Origin: Agrypnia vestita
Lineage: Eukaryota; Arthropoda; Insecta; Trichoptera; Phryganeidae
Direction of reading: 5' to 3'
Assembly: GCA_016648135.1 (NCBI GenBank)
Contig: JADDOH010008087.1
Coordinates: 62,001 to 126,000, forward strand
DNA: 64,000 bases
Program-made: the position numbers and the translations under genes
Notes under the pieces: model-generated
What the model saw: only the letters and a program-made list of their open reading frames with translations
Told to the model about the DNA's origin: nothing
The model's database searches: none
Shown here: one piece after another, positions 20,425 through 32,311 of the stretch
Layout of the letters: each line of letters opens with the position of its first letter
Numbering within the stretch: position 1 is the first letter of the stretch

Positions 20425-22063
20425 CAATACATAATACCAAATGAAAATAAAAGAAAAATACCCAAAAAAGGCGCAGGACGTAGAAAAATCCACCCCTGCG
20501 TGGAGGGAAAAAGACATAAAGAAAAAAATAAATACATAAAAGATTCGAGTCCAAAGAAATCGTCACCGACGGTTCAAACACTTTTTCAGTAATAACCAAA
20601 ATATATTATATAATAAATAATATATAATAAATATATAATAAAATCAACTAAAAAATAGAAAACAGTAGAGCAAAGAATCGTAGTGAAGTATAGTAGGAGC
20701 ATAGCAAATACACAACAAAAGCGTTGTATATCAATAATGACGTGATCGTAAATCATATTAAAGAGTAATAAAATAATGTGAAAGCATATTAAAAAAAAAC
20801 AGAAGAGTATGGTAAATGCATAATAAAGCAATAATAATGCATAATAATAGCATGGTAAAGAACATAGTAAAGCAACAATTGTCACAAGGTACATTATTAT
20901 AACACAAAACAACGTTAACCGATTCGATGTTTGAGGTGCTATTCGAAAATTCTGAATTGTGATGAGCGGCACCCCTGCTCTAGTAGTGCTCGCAAAGGCT
21001 AGGCAGTAATAGGTTCCTAATGCCTTCAGTTGTATGCCGACCGCTGGAGGGACGGTCGCGAGTGTTGGTTTCGTGGATCTTACGGATCCCCACTACTAAA
21101 ATTATATTTCGTATAAATGGTATAGTTGTCAAATATTATTAATTTGTTTGAACGATAGTACATGTACCTAGGTGATAATTATAATTATGGTAGCGTGTTT
21201 GTTTTCCTCATTTGAGTGGATTGAGGGATATCGTGTTAACAACGATGTGGTTTCCAGTTTCTGGTGAAATCTTAGAATGAAACGAGTACTTTTAATGGAA
21301 TTTTAATGTTTTTCAATTGTTTGGAATGCTGACCTGGTAAATGATATTGCTAATATTTGCTCGTAATTTTTTTGTTGTCCTTTTAGAAGTATTTGGAAAA
21401 CTTGTGAGAAACCGACCTGATTGAGGGTGCATGAAGTTTAAAGTAATTTTCTCGATTTTCAACACGCTTATCTTTGCGTAGGTAGGTATATATGTTTTTA
21501 AGGTGTTGAGTAGTATAAATATTACAATTATAAATATATTAATAGGTTTATCAAAGCATAGCACACAGTTGATAATAATAATATAATATTTACACATAGA
21601 ATTAATTAGTAGTTGTACAGATATACATGCGAACGTATACTAATTTAATATTTGATTAGAAATTTTTTATTTGATTTAAAATATGTAAACTTAATTACAA
21701 ATAAACTTTATTTATTACAATTCTTATGAAATAAAATACGTAAATATCTCGTAATATCTCATTTTTATCACATGATACAGATTTTAATGTACCCTAATAT
21801 TCGTCGAACAGATATTGAATTTCGTCTTTCTTTCTCAAATATATGTTTACCTATGACTCATACTTCAATTTACTGATTACATGCATCTAATACATACCTA
21901 CAAAATAAAATAAAATTAAAGAAAATCTTACTATTGTAGTAAAGTTAACCGCGGTTTTGATGAGATGTTAAGATGCGTGACCACAGCGCGCGAGAGGAAT
22001 TGTAAAGGTTGTTACATAACGGTTGGTAATCAGTTACAATTTTATCTTTATTTCCAATGCAGT
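20425..22063. other. Intergenic DNA, no gene recognised
   Basis: 20580-20920 is a low-complexity AT region made of ATAATA/AATAAA words; its minus-strand 128-residue open frame is an artefact of that. 20940-21110 is a GC-richer patch of unknown origin. The rest is AT-rich. Confidence 0.45.
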
Positions 22064-22240
22064 GGCTTGTTGGTCTTGTGGTTAGAACACTCGCCTTGTG
22101 ATCCAAAGGTCGCGGGTTCGAACCTCACTCCAGACTAGCACGTTAGTCCTATTTTCATGTCACGAGCGTTTAGCTTAGCTCGAAAATAGTAAGAATATTG
22201 ATGTGACACGTATTCCGTGTTCGCATCTCTATTAAAAAAA
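22064..22240 (+). mobile_element. tRNA-derived SINE, copy 3
   Basis: The best preserved copy: GCTTGTTGGTCTTGTGGTTA (A box), CCAAAGGTCGCGGGTTCGAA with intact B box GGTTCGAACC, the body with ATTTTCATGTCACGAGCGTT, and an A-run at the end. MITE family A copy 5 follows within 15 bp. Confidence 0.85.
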
Positions 22241-22254
22241 ATGTAGGAGATATA

Positions 22255-22792
22255 CAGGGTTATTTGTAAAACATTAATAACCTCGCAGGACTATATTCTT
22301 GCCTTGATTGTGAGTCGAAAATGTTCAAGCTATTATGACCTAATATCAATAGTTAAGGAGATAGGCGACATCAAAGTTTGTATTTTTTTTCAATATTTCT
22401 GCCTTATTTTTTGTACAACGTTGGACTATCATTACAGTAACTTATATCGAATATGAAAAATTCATTACCTTTAATAAAAGTCAAATAAAAAAATAAAAAC
22501 CTTCGAATTACAATTGGAAAACATTCCAATTGGAATTTTTTCAGGGTTTTTATCATTTTATTTAACTTGTATTGAAACGAATGATTTTTTTGTAATCGAT
22601 ATGAGTTACTGTAATGATAGTCCAACGTTTTACAAAAAATAAGTCAGAAATATTGAAAAAAAAATGGAAACTTTGATGTCGCATATCTCCTTAACTATTG
22701 ATATTAGGTCATAATAACTTGAACATTTTCGACTCATAATCAAGGCAGGAATATAGTCCTGCGAGGTTATTAATGTTTCACAAATAACCCTG
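22255..22792. repeat. Palindromic MITE family A, copy 5
   Basis: Starts CAGGGTTATTTGTAAAACAT and ends CAAATAACCCTG, flanked by ATATA and TATTT. It is nearly a perfect inverted repeat over 538 bp, with AATTGGAAAACATTCCAATT near the centre. The minus-strand open frame 22404-22625 is not a gene. Confidence 0.85.
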
Positions 22793-24744
22793 TATTTTAA
22801 ACAATTTAGTGCGGTGAAAATATATAATATACGTTGACCGTTCCACTCTAGTCAAATTTCACTGACCGTGGGCGAAATCTTGATTATTTAAATACGTTTC
22901 CTGAATAATTGATTAGTTTTCTCCGCAACAGTGGATATGCAAATTAAATTTTAAAATTTATAGAATTTACGTTAAAGTGTCCAGTGCTCGTGACGCGGAA
23001 ATAAGACTACAGTACGGCCACTCTATGATGGCACTTTTGACGTTTAGACTTACATGAAGTTTCGTAATTAATGACAGCTAAACATTGGAGAACAAATGCT
23101 ATACTTTATTGCGCGAACGCCAGAGTAGTGATGTCCATCAACATTAAATATGGAATTAACGAAATGATTCAAAATGTTATAGGATATTGATTGCCTGTAT
23201 AATATGCGTAGAATACGCAGAGTAAGTATCTAAAATAACACAACAAATCTGACAGATCGATTGTGCACTCTAAATATGATCTTTTTCTATGGCTTTATTA
23301 GAGGGCAAAGAAAACGGCTACAAAACAATAAAAGACGGATCAGACCGGGTGATGTTTTTTTGTCTCTTTTTCTCTCATGTGTCGCCATATTGTTTGAACT
23401 GAGTAAGCTCTATTTTACCACGTATAAAAGTTTGGTAAAATGCTTTATTATCCCTCTATATATTGTAGATACTCTAAGGTTTTGACATTTATATTTTAAC
23501 GTTGTTACAGAAAGAACGAATGAGTGCACGCTGTGATTACGATATTGTTTTTTACCTGGCTTTAGATTTCGGACATTGATACTTTTATATTTTGACCCCT
23601 GCTCGTTAATTTGGACTTTGTTTTTACCTTTTATATGTACAAAGACTTTCTCAACTCACACCGTGCGACGAATTTTTTTTTCGACTGAATTTTTTCGTTA
23701 ATGATTTTAAGTGTGTCACAACACTATTACGATCTGTCAAAAATGCCATCTTACGATGGCTCGAGTATAGTCGGCCGCTAGGTACTAGAAGATTTTCCGG
23801 GTCGAGGTTTGAACACACAGCCACTCGATGACCAGGTGAGCGAACGCCTCACCGACAGGCTCGCCGAAGTGTAATAATGAGCGGCCCACTCTCGGACAGC
23901 CTATTATATTTTGTTTGTTTAGCAGAATACTGTTTATGGCTCGAAGTTAAAACGAAGCGGCATTAAATATGTAAATGAAACTCACTTGAAAGTATTTTCG
24001 AGTCTTTGTCAACGGTTATTATCATACTAATTGAATGAGGAATGCGTCAATTGAGGAAAGCGTCTTGGATAGTGTTTTGGCTTGTTTTTTGTTAGTTATT
24101 GAAATCTTAAAACTTTAATATTTTACTGGTGGCCCTCGTGTTCAGTGGTCATGGGAATCAATTTTCTATGACGCCACAATACGTATAGCGTCATTAATTT
24201 AAAAAATAGACGAGAAAAATGTCGGTTACGTATTACGTACGGTTAAGTAGCTACAACAGATACCTAATGATTTTACAGAATTAAGAGTTGAACAAAAATG
24301 CGGAAAAGGAAAGAAAAATAAAGAATAAATAGATAAAATATAGAAAATTTGCTGACTAAATAATGAGATACGTAAACGTGACATTTTCCCGGAAATAATT
24401 ATCTCACATTTTGCAACGATAGTTCTATTTTGTTTGCCTTTCTCTTTCTAACTTATCTTTAAATATTGTAATACAGCATTTATAATAAATAATATCTTGT
24501 TTTTCAACAGAGAAATAACATTATCGTGAACCCGGCGAGCACGAATATACAAATTAAAATTCTAGAATCCTCGAGTACCTTCTACAAGTCAAACCCACCC
24601 CACCCCGATTTCTGCAATACCCAAACTCTCAAAAGCACCCTTACAGCTCTTTTAAGGCATATGTAAAAATATACTTTTGGTAATTTCTAAATTGTGCACT
24701 TAGAACCTCACATCTCGCCAGGTAGTCCGAGCGTTAATTATATA
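22793..24744. other. Intergenic DNA, no gene recognised
   Basis: Mostly AT-rich. Apart from the possible SINE at 23750-23890, I see no supported feature. Confidence 0.45.
23750..23890 (-). mobile_element. Possible second tRNA-like SINE
   Basis: On the minus strand GCCTGTCGGTGAGGCGTTCG lies about 35 bp before GTGTTCAAACCTCGACCC, resembling an A box and a B box (GGTTCAAAC type) at tRNA-like spacing. Only one copy is present, so the call is weak. Confidence 0.3.
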
Positions 24745-25261
24745 AAGGGTGTAACAGATCTAGTCCACAATACTTTACAAGTAGATTCCATATTCAAATG
24801 TGAGTCGAAAATGTTCAAGCAACCACGACCTAATATCAATAGTTACGGAGATACGCGACATTAAAGTTTGCATTTTTTCTTAATATTTCAGACTTATTTT
24901 TTGTAAAACGTTGGATTATCATTACAGTAACTTATATAATATATGAAAAATTGATTCCCTTAAATGCAGGTCAAATAAAGTGATAAAAATCTTCTGGAAG
25001 GGGGATTTTTATTATTTTATTTAACTTGCCTTGAAGTGGATGAATTTTTCGTAATAGATATAAGTCACTATTATGATAGTTCAACGTTTTGTAAAAAATA
25101 AGTCAGAAATATTGAAAAAAATGAAAACTTTTATATTGCATAACTACATAACTACATAAATATTAATATTAATTAGGTCATGGTTGCTTGAACATTTTCG
25201 ACTCGTAATCAAGGCAAGAATCCACCTGTAAAGTATCGTGCACTTACTCTGTTACACCCTG
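24745..25261. repeat. Palindromic MITE family A, variant copy 6
   Basis: Ends AGGGTGTAACAGATCTAGTC and its inverse (right end TCTGTTACACCCTG), with the family A interior including TTTTTTGTAAAACGTTGGAT and its mirror. It shares its termini with copy 2, which defines the GTGTAACAGA subfamily. Confidence 0.78.
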
Positions 25262-25480
25262 TATATCTTCTTCTTCTTCTTCCTCAGCCTTCATCTCTCC
25301 CCTGCTGGATATAGACCTCTTCCGTACCCTTCCATCCTTCCTTGTTATTTGTTAGTTATAGCCACTTCTTCCCCCCACAGCGGCTATATCGTCGGCCCAT
25401 CTCTTTTGAGGTCTTCCGACGCCTCTTTTATTCTCCCAAGGTCTCCATTTCAGAACTCTGGGAGTCCATGATATCCACTA
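25262..25480 (-). mobile_element. LINE 3' terminal fragment
   Basis: The minus strand carries pieces such as MGRRYSRCGGKKWL and YIQQGRDEG, matching the conserved end (RPxKRWxDDIxxVxGxxW ... YxQQ) of the RT ORF of a common insect LINE. Frames are interrupted. It starts directly after MITE A copy 6. Confidence 0.5.
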
Positions 25481-26889
25481 CTCTATTTCTGCGCCTAATT
25501 TCATCATTTATAATTCTATATTTTTACGTTTTACGTTTACGGTTTACGCCAAGCACGGATACATGTAGGTAATATTAACTCAAGAATTTTCTCGTTGCTG
25601 CTTAGTAGGCAAAGTAGTGAAATTGTACGCGATCAATTTCACAATAAAATCCCTCTACGGGTTACCACCTGTTCAAGTAAACTGGTTATTAAAATAGAAC
25701 TTGAATTCCATTCATAAGAATGGAAATCACTTTGAACTACTTGTTGTTTTATAATATCGGCTAATCTTTTCGCAATCTTGCAATAAAAATAATTTAAGAA
25801 AAAAACCTGTGAAGCTTAGAAGATTTAAAAAATAGAAATATGTCATTTCATTCATCAACATCAATCGTTTTCTATCTACTGCTAAAGGCCTCCTCAAGTA
25901 AATCCCACTTTTCCTTGTCTATTGTTATTCAATGTCACGCATTCCCACAGAGTTTGATATTTCGTAAGTCTAGTAGGTTTTGGGGCGACATATTGGCCTC
26001 TTTATATCACTGGATGATTGCATATGTCAGGCGCGTGCAGTGGGATCAAGAAGCATGACTTTTATTTAACCGTACATTAGCGTTAAAAATATCGAAATTA
26101 AATATTTATGTGGCAGAATATTATGAAATATTAAAATCTGAATAATATGTTAATTATCATATAAAAAGAATATTACGAGATATATCTCTGGTTTCGGCTT
26201 CTTTTCAAAATATATGCTTAGGAAAAACTCATGCTTCTTGTTCTCACTGCACGCCCCTGGCACATGTCCAGTGGTTATCCGCCCTCAGAACGATTTGATT
26301 GATCTTTTAATTTTCTTTGTGCATTTAATTATATAAATCTATAAATTATATAATCTGTTCTCTTATTAACACGATTATTTTCTTGTTTCTTTATATGAGT
26401 CCCAACATACTTTTCAAAGTTAAAATTAGTTTATCTATTGACCTTCGTTGACATTTTTTGGAGGACATCGTTAATAATTTTAATACTCATTTAACCAGCT
26501 GTGCACTGCTTATGAGTAACTGTGCACTGTGTCCTGAATTAATGTTAAAATGTTGTATTTCTATTCCGTAAAAACTATTTTTAGTGATTAGAATAAATGC
26601 ACATTTTAAATTGCAATAAAAATCTATATTCTTGATAAACATCAACGCAAGAGCAAGGACCAAACTTTCTTAATAGCAAAATGATGTTTACGTAAATAGA
26701 TATTGAGTAAAAATATAACTCACTACACGATTTGTTAGTTATTTTAGATAGAAGAGAAATACTTTTTAAAAAGCTTAAGAAGATAGACGTACCTATATAT
26801 GACCAAGGATATCAGCTTGGACAGTTTAATAGAAATACTAATTAAAAACAAATTAATTAAAGCAAAACTTCTATTCTGTAAAATACATT
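25481..26889. other. Intergenic AT-rich DNA, nothing recognised
   Basis: 25860-26060 has slightly higher GC and may be another LINE 3' end, but no diagnostic motif is visible. Confidence 0.4.
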
Positions 26890-27589
26890 CGGCCCGATTC
26901 TGAAAATAACAATGTCTGGATGTTTAAGATCTTTATCCCAACACTTAATAGACGATAATAAAAATTAAAAATATCCAGAGCGGATTTTGTAATTCTACGG
27001 CTCAAATACACTGTATTAAAAGATGATATTGGAAAGATTGTTTCTTACAAACGTATTAATTTCTTCATCCACAGCGTCCAGATGAAATATCATGGCTAAA
27101 CTTGTCGAAACCGCGTTCGGCGTTACCGCGTATTCAAATCTTCCCATCTCGACATTTTTTGACAGATATGTCTGGATCTTTAAGATCTTTATCCCAACAC
27201 TTAATAGACGATAATAAAAATTAAAAATAAACGAGACAGCTTTACGTCGGTGTTTGTTTCTGTAAGTTTCTACATGAGATAGATATAGAGGGAGGGAGAA
27301 AGATGTAAATTGTTATCTGTCAAAAATCAAGACGTGAAGATTTGAATTCGCGGTAACGCCGAACACGGTCATGACAAGTTTAGCCATGATATTTCATCTG
27401 GACGCTGTGGATGAAGAAATTAATACGTTTGTAAGAAACAATCTTTCCAATATCATCTTTTAATACAGTGTATTTGAGCCGTAGAATTACAAAATCCACT
27501 CTGGACATTTTTAATTTTTATTATCGTCTATTAAGTGTTGGGATAAAGATCTTAGAGATCCAGACATTGTTATTTTCAGAATCGGGCCG
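26890..27589. repeat. Long-TIR MITE family B, copy 2 (full length)
   Basis: 700 bp with ends CGGCCCGATTCTGAAAATAA and TTATTTTCAGAATCGGGCCG, flanked by ATT on both sides (26887-26889 and 27590-27592). The inverted arms are about 280 bp each and nearly identical, including TTACAAACGTATTAATTTCT. A third copy of the terminal segment (ATGTCTGGATCTTTAAGATC) lies inside at about 27169. The short duplication and GGCCC-type ends are compatible with a Harbinger-derived MITE, but that is not proven. It ends 388 bp before the start codon of the second P450. Confidence 0.82.
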
Positions 27590-27592
27590 ATT

Positions 27593-27976
27593 GTCAGTTA
27601 TTAGAAAGAACGAACATTTTAAATTACAATAAATATCAATATTTTTGGAAAACATCAACGTAAGAGCAAGCACCAAACTTTGTTAATAGTAAAATGATGT
27701 TCAAGAAAGTAGACATTGAATAAAAATATAACTCACCGCATGACTCCTTAGTTATTTTAGATATAAGAGAACCGTTAAAATGTTCTCAGGTTTTCACGGC
27801 CTTTCAGAATCTTCTGTGTGTAACACGGCACAATATCCCAGAAAACTGCACATAGAAGAAGAGAACCGCTTTTAAAAAAAATTAAATAGATAACGTATGA
27901 TAAACGTAAAACTTATATTTTTTTAGACTCCTACTGTTAAATATGTCCACTGATAAAAACAGTTAAAAATAAAAAC
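27593..27976 (+). promoter_or_regulatory. Upstream region of the second P450
   Basis: 384 bp of AT-rich DNA between MITE B copy 2 and the P450 start codon. It should hold the promoter if the exon is active, but I see no clear TATA or initiator set. The segment 27600-27760 is a diverged duplicate of 26580-26740, so the MITE is flanked by related DNA. Confidence 0.3.
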
Positions 27977-28214
27977 ATGGACGTGATGAAGCTGTCTAGA
28001 AGGATCGTGAAGTCGTATACCAAGTGCGAAGTTGCGTACAGAAGTCGGAGGAAGTCTACTGCAGCTCCTTCACAAGTCTTCCAGGAAGGTCAGCACTTCT
28101 TGGAATACGCGAGTCACGATGCAGCCTGGCACAAAGCCATGCCCTACGAGAAGGTCCCTGGACCAAAACCAGCTCCTTGGCTTGGAAACAATTGGAGATT
28201 TCTTCCTTATATTG
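27977..28214 (+). CDS. First exon of a second mitochondrial-clade P450
   Basis: 79 codons plus one base: MDVMKLSRRIVKSYTKCEVA begins an Arg/Lys/Ser-rich stretch with no acidic residue for some 20 positions after Asp2, as expected of a mitochondrial presequence. It then reads FLEYASHDAAWHKAMPYEKV and PGPKPAPWLGNNWRFLPYIG, the proline-rich hinge and first conserved block of mitochondrial P450s. The donor is G/GTAAGT. The first P450 ends 15.8 kb upstream on the same strand, so this looks like the start of a tandem paralogue. No following exon was recognised in the window; either the first intron is very long or the gene has lost its body. Confidence 0.82.
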
Positions 28215-28432
28215 GTAAGTATTTATTTCTTAAACACAGTTGTCTTGTAGTTCTGCCATGTGCCATTCGCCTCTTCGTTTGTTGTTTTGTGTTCATTATA
28301 CTTTATAGTACTAAATAGACTTTGACTATTCACTCATTATATCTAATCTTCTCTTCCTCCATCTCTATGCTGACTCCTACCTCCTCATCCTTTTTCACCC
28401 ATTATTTAACACATTTCTTGATAATACTTTTT

Positions 28433-28720
28433 ACTCCCTTTCTAACTCGTGGCGTCTGATTGCTTGCTTGTCTGACGAAGAAACTTTGGATCGATTTTTA
28501 ACCCTTTTGCCGTGATCCAATCGAGCTGAAACTTTGCAAGCAGACTCGTGGCAACGATCAAGAAGATGTATCAAATTTTTGTTAAAAAATAATAATAATT
28601 ATAGTATAATTTTGTTTTTTTTTTAAATTTTTAATGGTTTTTTCATAAAACTCAGTAAGTTGTATGAAAATACTCCCACGCATCTGGTAGACACGAAACC
28701 CGAAAATGAGAAAGGGAGTA
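28433..28720. repeat. MITE family C, copy 2
   Basis: Ends TACTCCCTTTCTAACTC and GAGAAAGGGAGTA. The interior matches 19317-19695 in order, with some deletions. It lies 218 bp after the donor of the second P450's exon 1. Confidence 0.78.
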
Positions 28721-28849
28721 TTGTAAAAACAATTTTTTATTGGTTAGTTTTTTCTTTTTTCACATTCAATCACTTACCATTATTCAGTCTTAACATTGTT
28801 TGTTGCTTACAAAATTAATTAATTAAAAATAATTAACTAAAACACGCTA

Positions 28850-28897
28850 CCAACAAGCTACTATTAATTAAAAATAATTAATAGTAGCTTGTTGGCT
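28850..28897. repeat. Perfect short palindrome made of SINE heads
   Basis: CCAACAAGCTACTATTAATT is followed by AAAAAT and then its exact inverse. CAACAAGCTACT is the inverse of the 5' end of the SINE family (AGTAGCTTGTTG), so two SINE heads meet tail to tail. Confidence 0.7.
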
Positions 28898-29063
28898 TAA
28901 AATTAATAAATAAATAAATATATATATTAAATAAAAAAAATCATAAGAACTTATAACACATGAAAATTTTCTGGTGGTTTGAAAAGTCGCGTATATAGCA
29001 ATTTTAATCAATTTTACGCAGTACCTGTTTTAAAAATGCGTGTATAATATCAACAATCATAAA

Positions 29064-29640
29064 AGTATGACAGAATAAATGAATAAAAAGTTAATTGTGA
29101 CTGCATTTACTGGAATAATGAGGTGAATAATACAGTAATACTCGTAATAATACAGTAATACCGCGGAATAAACGCGTAATTTTAATGCAACACAGATCTA
29201 TAATTTCTTTAACCACTTTTACGTGTACGATTTTAAGTGAAACGAGCATAGAATTTTTTACCTGTAAGCTACATGAAAGTAGTATTTTTTTTTTATCCAT
29301 ATTAATCAGACAGTATGACAGAATAAATTAATACAAATTTAATTGTATATGCTTTTGCTGGATGCCGGAACAGAAAAGTATGACAGAATAAATGGATATA
29401 AAGTTAATTGTATATGCGTTTGCCGGAATAATGAGGTGAATAATACAGTAATACTCGAAGTAATAATACAGTAATATACGTAGTAATACAGTAATACCGC
29501 GGAATAAACGCGTAATTTTAACGCAACACATATCTTTATTTCTTTAACCACTTTTTAGCGATACGAGCGTAGCACAATTTTTTACCTGTAAGCTACATGA
29601 AAGTAGTATGCATTTTTTTATCCATATCAATTAGACAGAT
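29064..29640. repeat. Direct duplication of about 250-bp units
   Basis: The unit at 29064-29310 recurs at 29376-29645. Shared blocks include GTATGACAGAATAAATG, GGAATAATGAGGTGAATAAT, AATACCGCGGAATAAACGCG and TTACCTGTAAGCTACATGAA. A partial third start is at 29311. Inner AATACAGTAATA words are themselves repeated. Confidence 0.8.
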
Positions 29641-29759
29641 ATGGTCTTTGTCTTTTTTGTTCTCGTCTTATACCGTTCATCTGGGGTCGGCCATTCTAAT
29701 CATTCTGCTCCACTTTGTTGTGTTCCGGGCTGCGTTCGTGGTCACGTCGGAATCTTTAA

Positions 29760-30321
29760 CCTTCCAGCGGGCGCGCGGCCGTAAAATTTATGACAATTGC
29801 AACCTTATCGCTTCCCCCACTTTTACCACTTAGTCGCAAGCATCGAGCTCCGAGCTATTCGGAGGTCAGTGTCTCTCTAAACTATAGGCATACCGGGTGT
29901 GCTTAGAAGTTTTTGTTATTCATTGATATTTGGAAATTTCCGTTAAGAGTAAATTTTACAACACGCGCCTTAAAGTGTAAGTGTATTAAATAAACTACTT
30001 TCTTTTGTAGCGAAATGTATTTTTTTTTATTTAAGACGTATTTAAGAAGACACAAACCAGAAAATATTGATTCTGATTAATAGGTCGTTAAAATATTTTG
30101 TTTTGAAATATAAACATATTTAGAGTGCTGTTACGTTTTTTGTTTAATTAATTCATATATATATTTTTGAAAGTACTGTCATTTATCATTTTTCATAACC
30201 TTACAGCAATTCCCTATCATTTATATAAAGAAAACAACATTTACACGGAGAAAACTCGATGACGTAAAATTTACGGCACGCGCCCGCTCAAGGGAAATTA
30301 ATCAGCGCGTCCGCTGGAAGG
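29760..30321. mobile_element. piggyBac-type non-autonomous element
   Basis: 562 bp flanked by TTAA at 29756-29759 and 30322-30325. Ends CCTTCCAGCGGGCGCGC and GCGCGTCCGCTGGAAGG. Next to them lie a second inverted pair, GGCCGTAAAATTTATGAC and GACGTAAAATTTACGGC. TTAA target sites with terminal plus subterminal inverted repeats are the hallmark of piggyBac. No transposase frame. Confidence 0.75.
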
Positions 30322-30845
30322 TTAAGATTGCAACTGACTTGAGCTATCCGTATTACTCGTAGTTTCGGTCGTTTCGGAATCGTATTATGATCATCCTCCT
30401 TTGGTAACACATATCTATCTGAGTCGGCCTTCTCTTAGTTTTTAACGAACAGCATTGTATTTCATACAAGAATTGTGTTTTAGACGATGGATTGAGATTT
30501 ATTTGTTTATTATTATATAATATATCAGGAGTAGTAATTTTTAGGTAAGTTATACGTGGGGTATAAAAGCAAAGCCGGCAATATCCAAATAATGCAAAAA
30601 ATGTTTTGAATACAGTTACCGAGAGTTAATAATTTTAAATATACTGAATTCTAGATTTAGACCTTCAAAAATCCGCACCTGCGTTGCGTACACCGTATTG
30701 AAATATGTCGTCGTATGTACTTACATAGTTACGCAAGCATAATACTAATCTAATGTAATAGCCGCCAATATTAATTACGAGAAATATTGCTTCATTTCTG
30801 AACATTACTGTAACACCAAGAGGTGTGATATATTAAAGGATGTTC
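30322..30845. other. Spacer with a solo end of the next element
   Basis: 30545-30680 (GTGGGGTATAAAAGCAAAG onward) repeats the left end of the element that starts at 30846. The rest is AT-rich. Confidence 0.5.
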
Positions 30846-31570
30846 GTGGGGTAGAAAAGCAAAGGCAGCAATATATCCAAAAAAATAAACCCTAAAAAAT
30901 TATTTTGAAATGCAGTCACCGAGGATTACTAATTTAAAATGCATTCAATTCTAGATTTTATGTACTTACCTCTTCCAAAATCATTTTTACTTTAAATTTA
31001 TAGGCTATATTTCCTATAAAATATCGATTTCAGTACATTATTAATTAGTAATCCTCGATGTTGATATTTATTTTTTTGGTTTATTTTATCTTCTTATCTT
31101 ATTTATCTGTTATATCGATTTAATTATCTTTATTTTCTCTATTATTAATTTTTTAAAGGTTTCTATTTATTACTGTTTGCTTGTGTACTAATCATCGTTT
31201 ATATATACGGCTCATTTCTATTGTTCGTTATATATTTTTTTATATTGTTACATTTTATACTGTTCATTTATCTTAAATATGTTTTATTTATATTATTATT
31301 TTTTAATTATTTTTATGTTCATGTTATATAATAAATATAAAAATCCTTATATTTTTTTTTGTACTGTAAAAGCCCACTAGGTCGTTGATTAATAAATAAA
31401 TAAAACATATACTTTTCAACTGTTGTGCTCACAGATTGGGTATATTTATTCCAGGTAGCTACAAGATAGAACATATAGAGACAAGTTATATCAGCAAGTT
31501 ATAAATTAGTAATCCTCGATGCCTGGATTAAATTTTTTTGAATATTGCTACATTTGCTTTTATACCACAC
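30846..31570. repeat. Inverted-repeat element with TATAAAAGC ends
   Basis: Left end GTGGGGTAGAAAAGCAAAGG, right end the inverse of GTGTGGTATAAAAGCAAATG. Both arms continue with GCAATAT and CGAGGATTACTAATTT. The middle (about 31040-31400) holds an apparent LINE 3' tail ending AATAAATAAATAAAAC, so a LINE end seems to be nested inside. Confidence 0.6.
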
Positions 31571-31945
31571 ATACCTACCACATAATCATTTAATACAATT
31601 CAGATTGACGTGATGTTAAAGAGCGTAATGAATTCGCAATAATTAACATTGCGTGTTCCGCCTGTCCCAGATATTTGTCACTGTAAATAGTACCGACAGT
31701 TTCGTGCAACGTTTGTCTTTCTCACTATTTCATCACTATATTTCTGTTTCACTCTTCTCTTCTGCAATCATTTTGCAATTTTTATTTCTATCACACTCTT
31801 AAGGTAAGTATTTCTAATTTTGCAATCGATTTATTTTGCTTTCCTTTAACATCTCGAGTATCTGATTAATAAAAGTGAAACGCAGAAGACGTACTAAACA
31901 GTTTTTACTTTAACATACGACAAAAAAAATCGAGTGGGTAGGTAC
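31571..31945. other. Intergenic DNA, nothing recognised
   Basis: No supported feature. Confidence 0.5.
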
Positions 31946-32089
31946 TAGGGATGGGTCGTCCACGTCCGTCCATCGACGAGACGATCAACTAGTTGAATTC
32001 GTTGAATTCGTCAACTAGTTGATCTATTTTCAACTTTATAGATAAAAAAATAGATCTGTTATAATTTTGTTTACACCACTTTTTATTGA

Positions 32090-32135
32090 TTTTTTACATG
32101 TTTCGGGAACAATGTTCCTTTTCTCAGATTGAGCC
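32090..32135 (-). ncRNA. Hammerhead ribozyme-like motif c (degenerate)
   Basis: On the minus strand: CTGAGAA (conserved G8 lost), a hairpin with GGAAC and GTTCC, then CGAAACATGT and A. The flank AAAAAGTGGTGTAAAC matches the family at 34192. Expected to be inactive. Confidence 0.4.
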
Positions 32136-32311
32136 TTAAACTAAAGTTGACAAATAATACAGATATATTTATTTATTAATAATGTCACCACAAAGTGAAA
32201 GCCTGACTTTGAAAGATTTATTCTTCAAAAAATTTCTAGATAACATCTCAAATGTAAAGTATTTTTAAATTATGTATTTATTTATAAATTTATAGATAAT
32301 AAATACATGTA

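Noticed and set aside
20174..20537. Overlapping open frames on both strands
   Set aside because: They lie across the foldback MITE D, whose symmetry keeps several frames open.
20586..20972. 128-codon minus-strand frame with many Leu, Ile, Phe, Tyr
   Set aside because: Product of AATAAT-type low-complexity DNA; apparent membrane segments come only from composition.
22064..22140. A true tRNA gene
   Set aside because: A and B boxes are present, but the acceptor arms do not pair and the unit recurs four times with a common non-tRNA body, so it is a SINE.
29064..29645. CRISPR-like array
   Set aside because: Only two long units with degenerate copies in eukaryotic DNA; no short regular repeats with unique spacers occur anywhere in the window.
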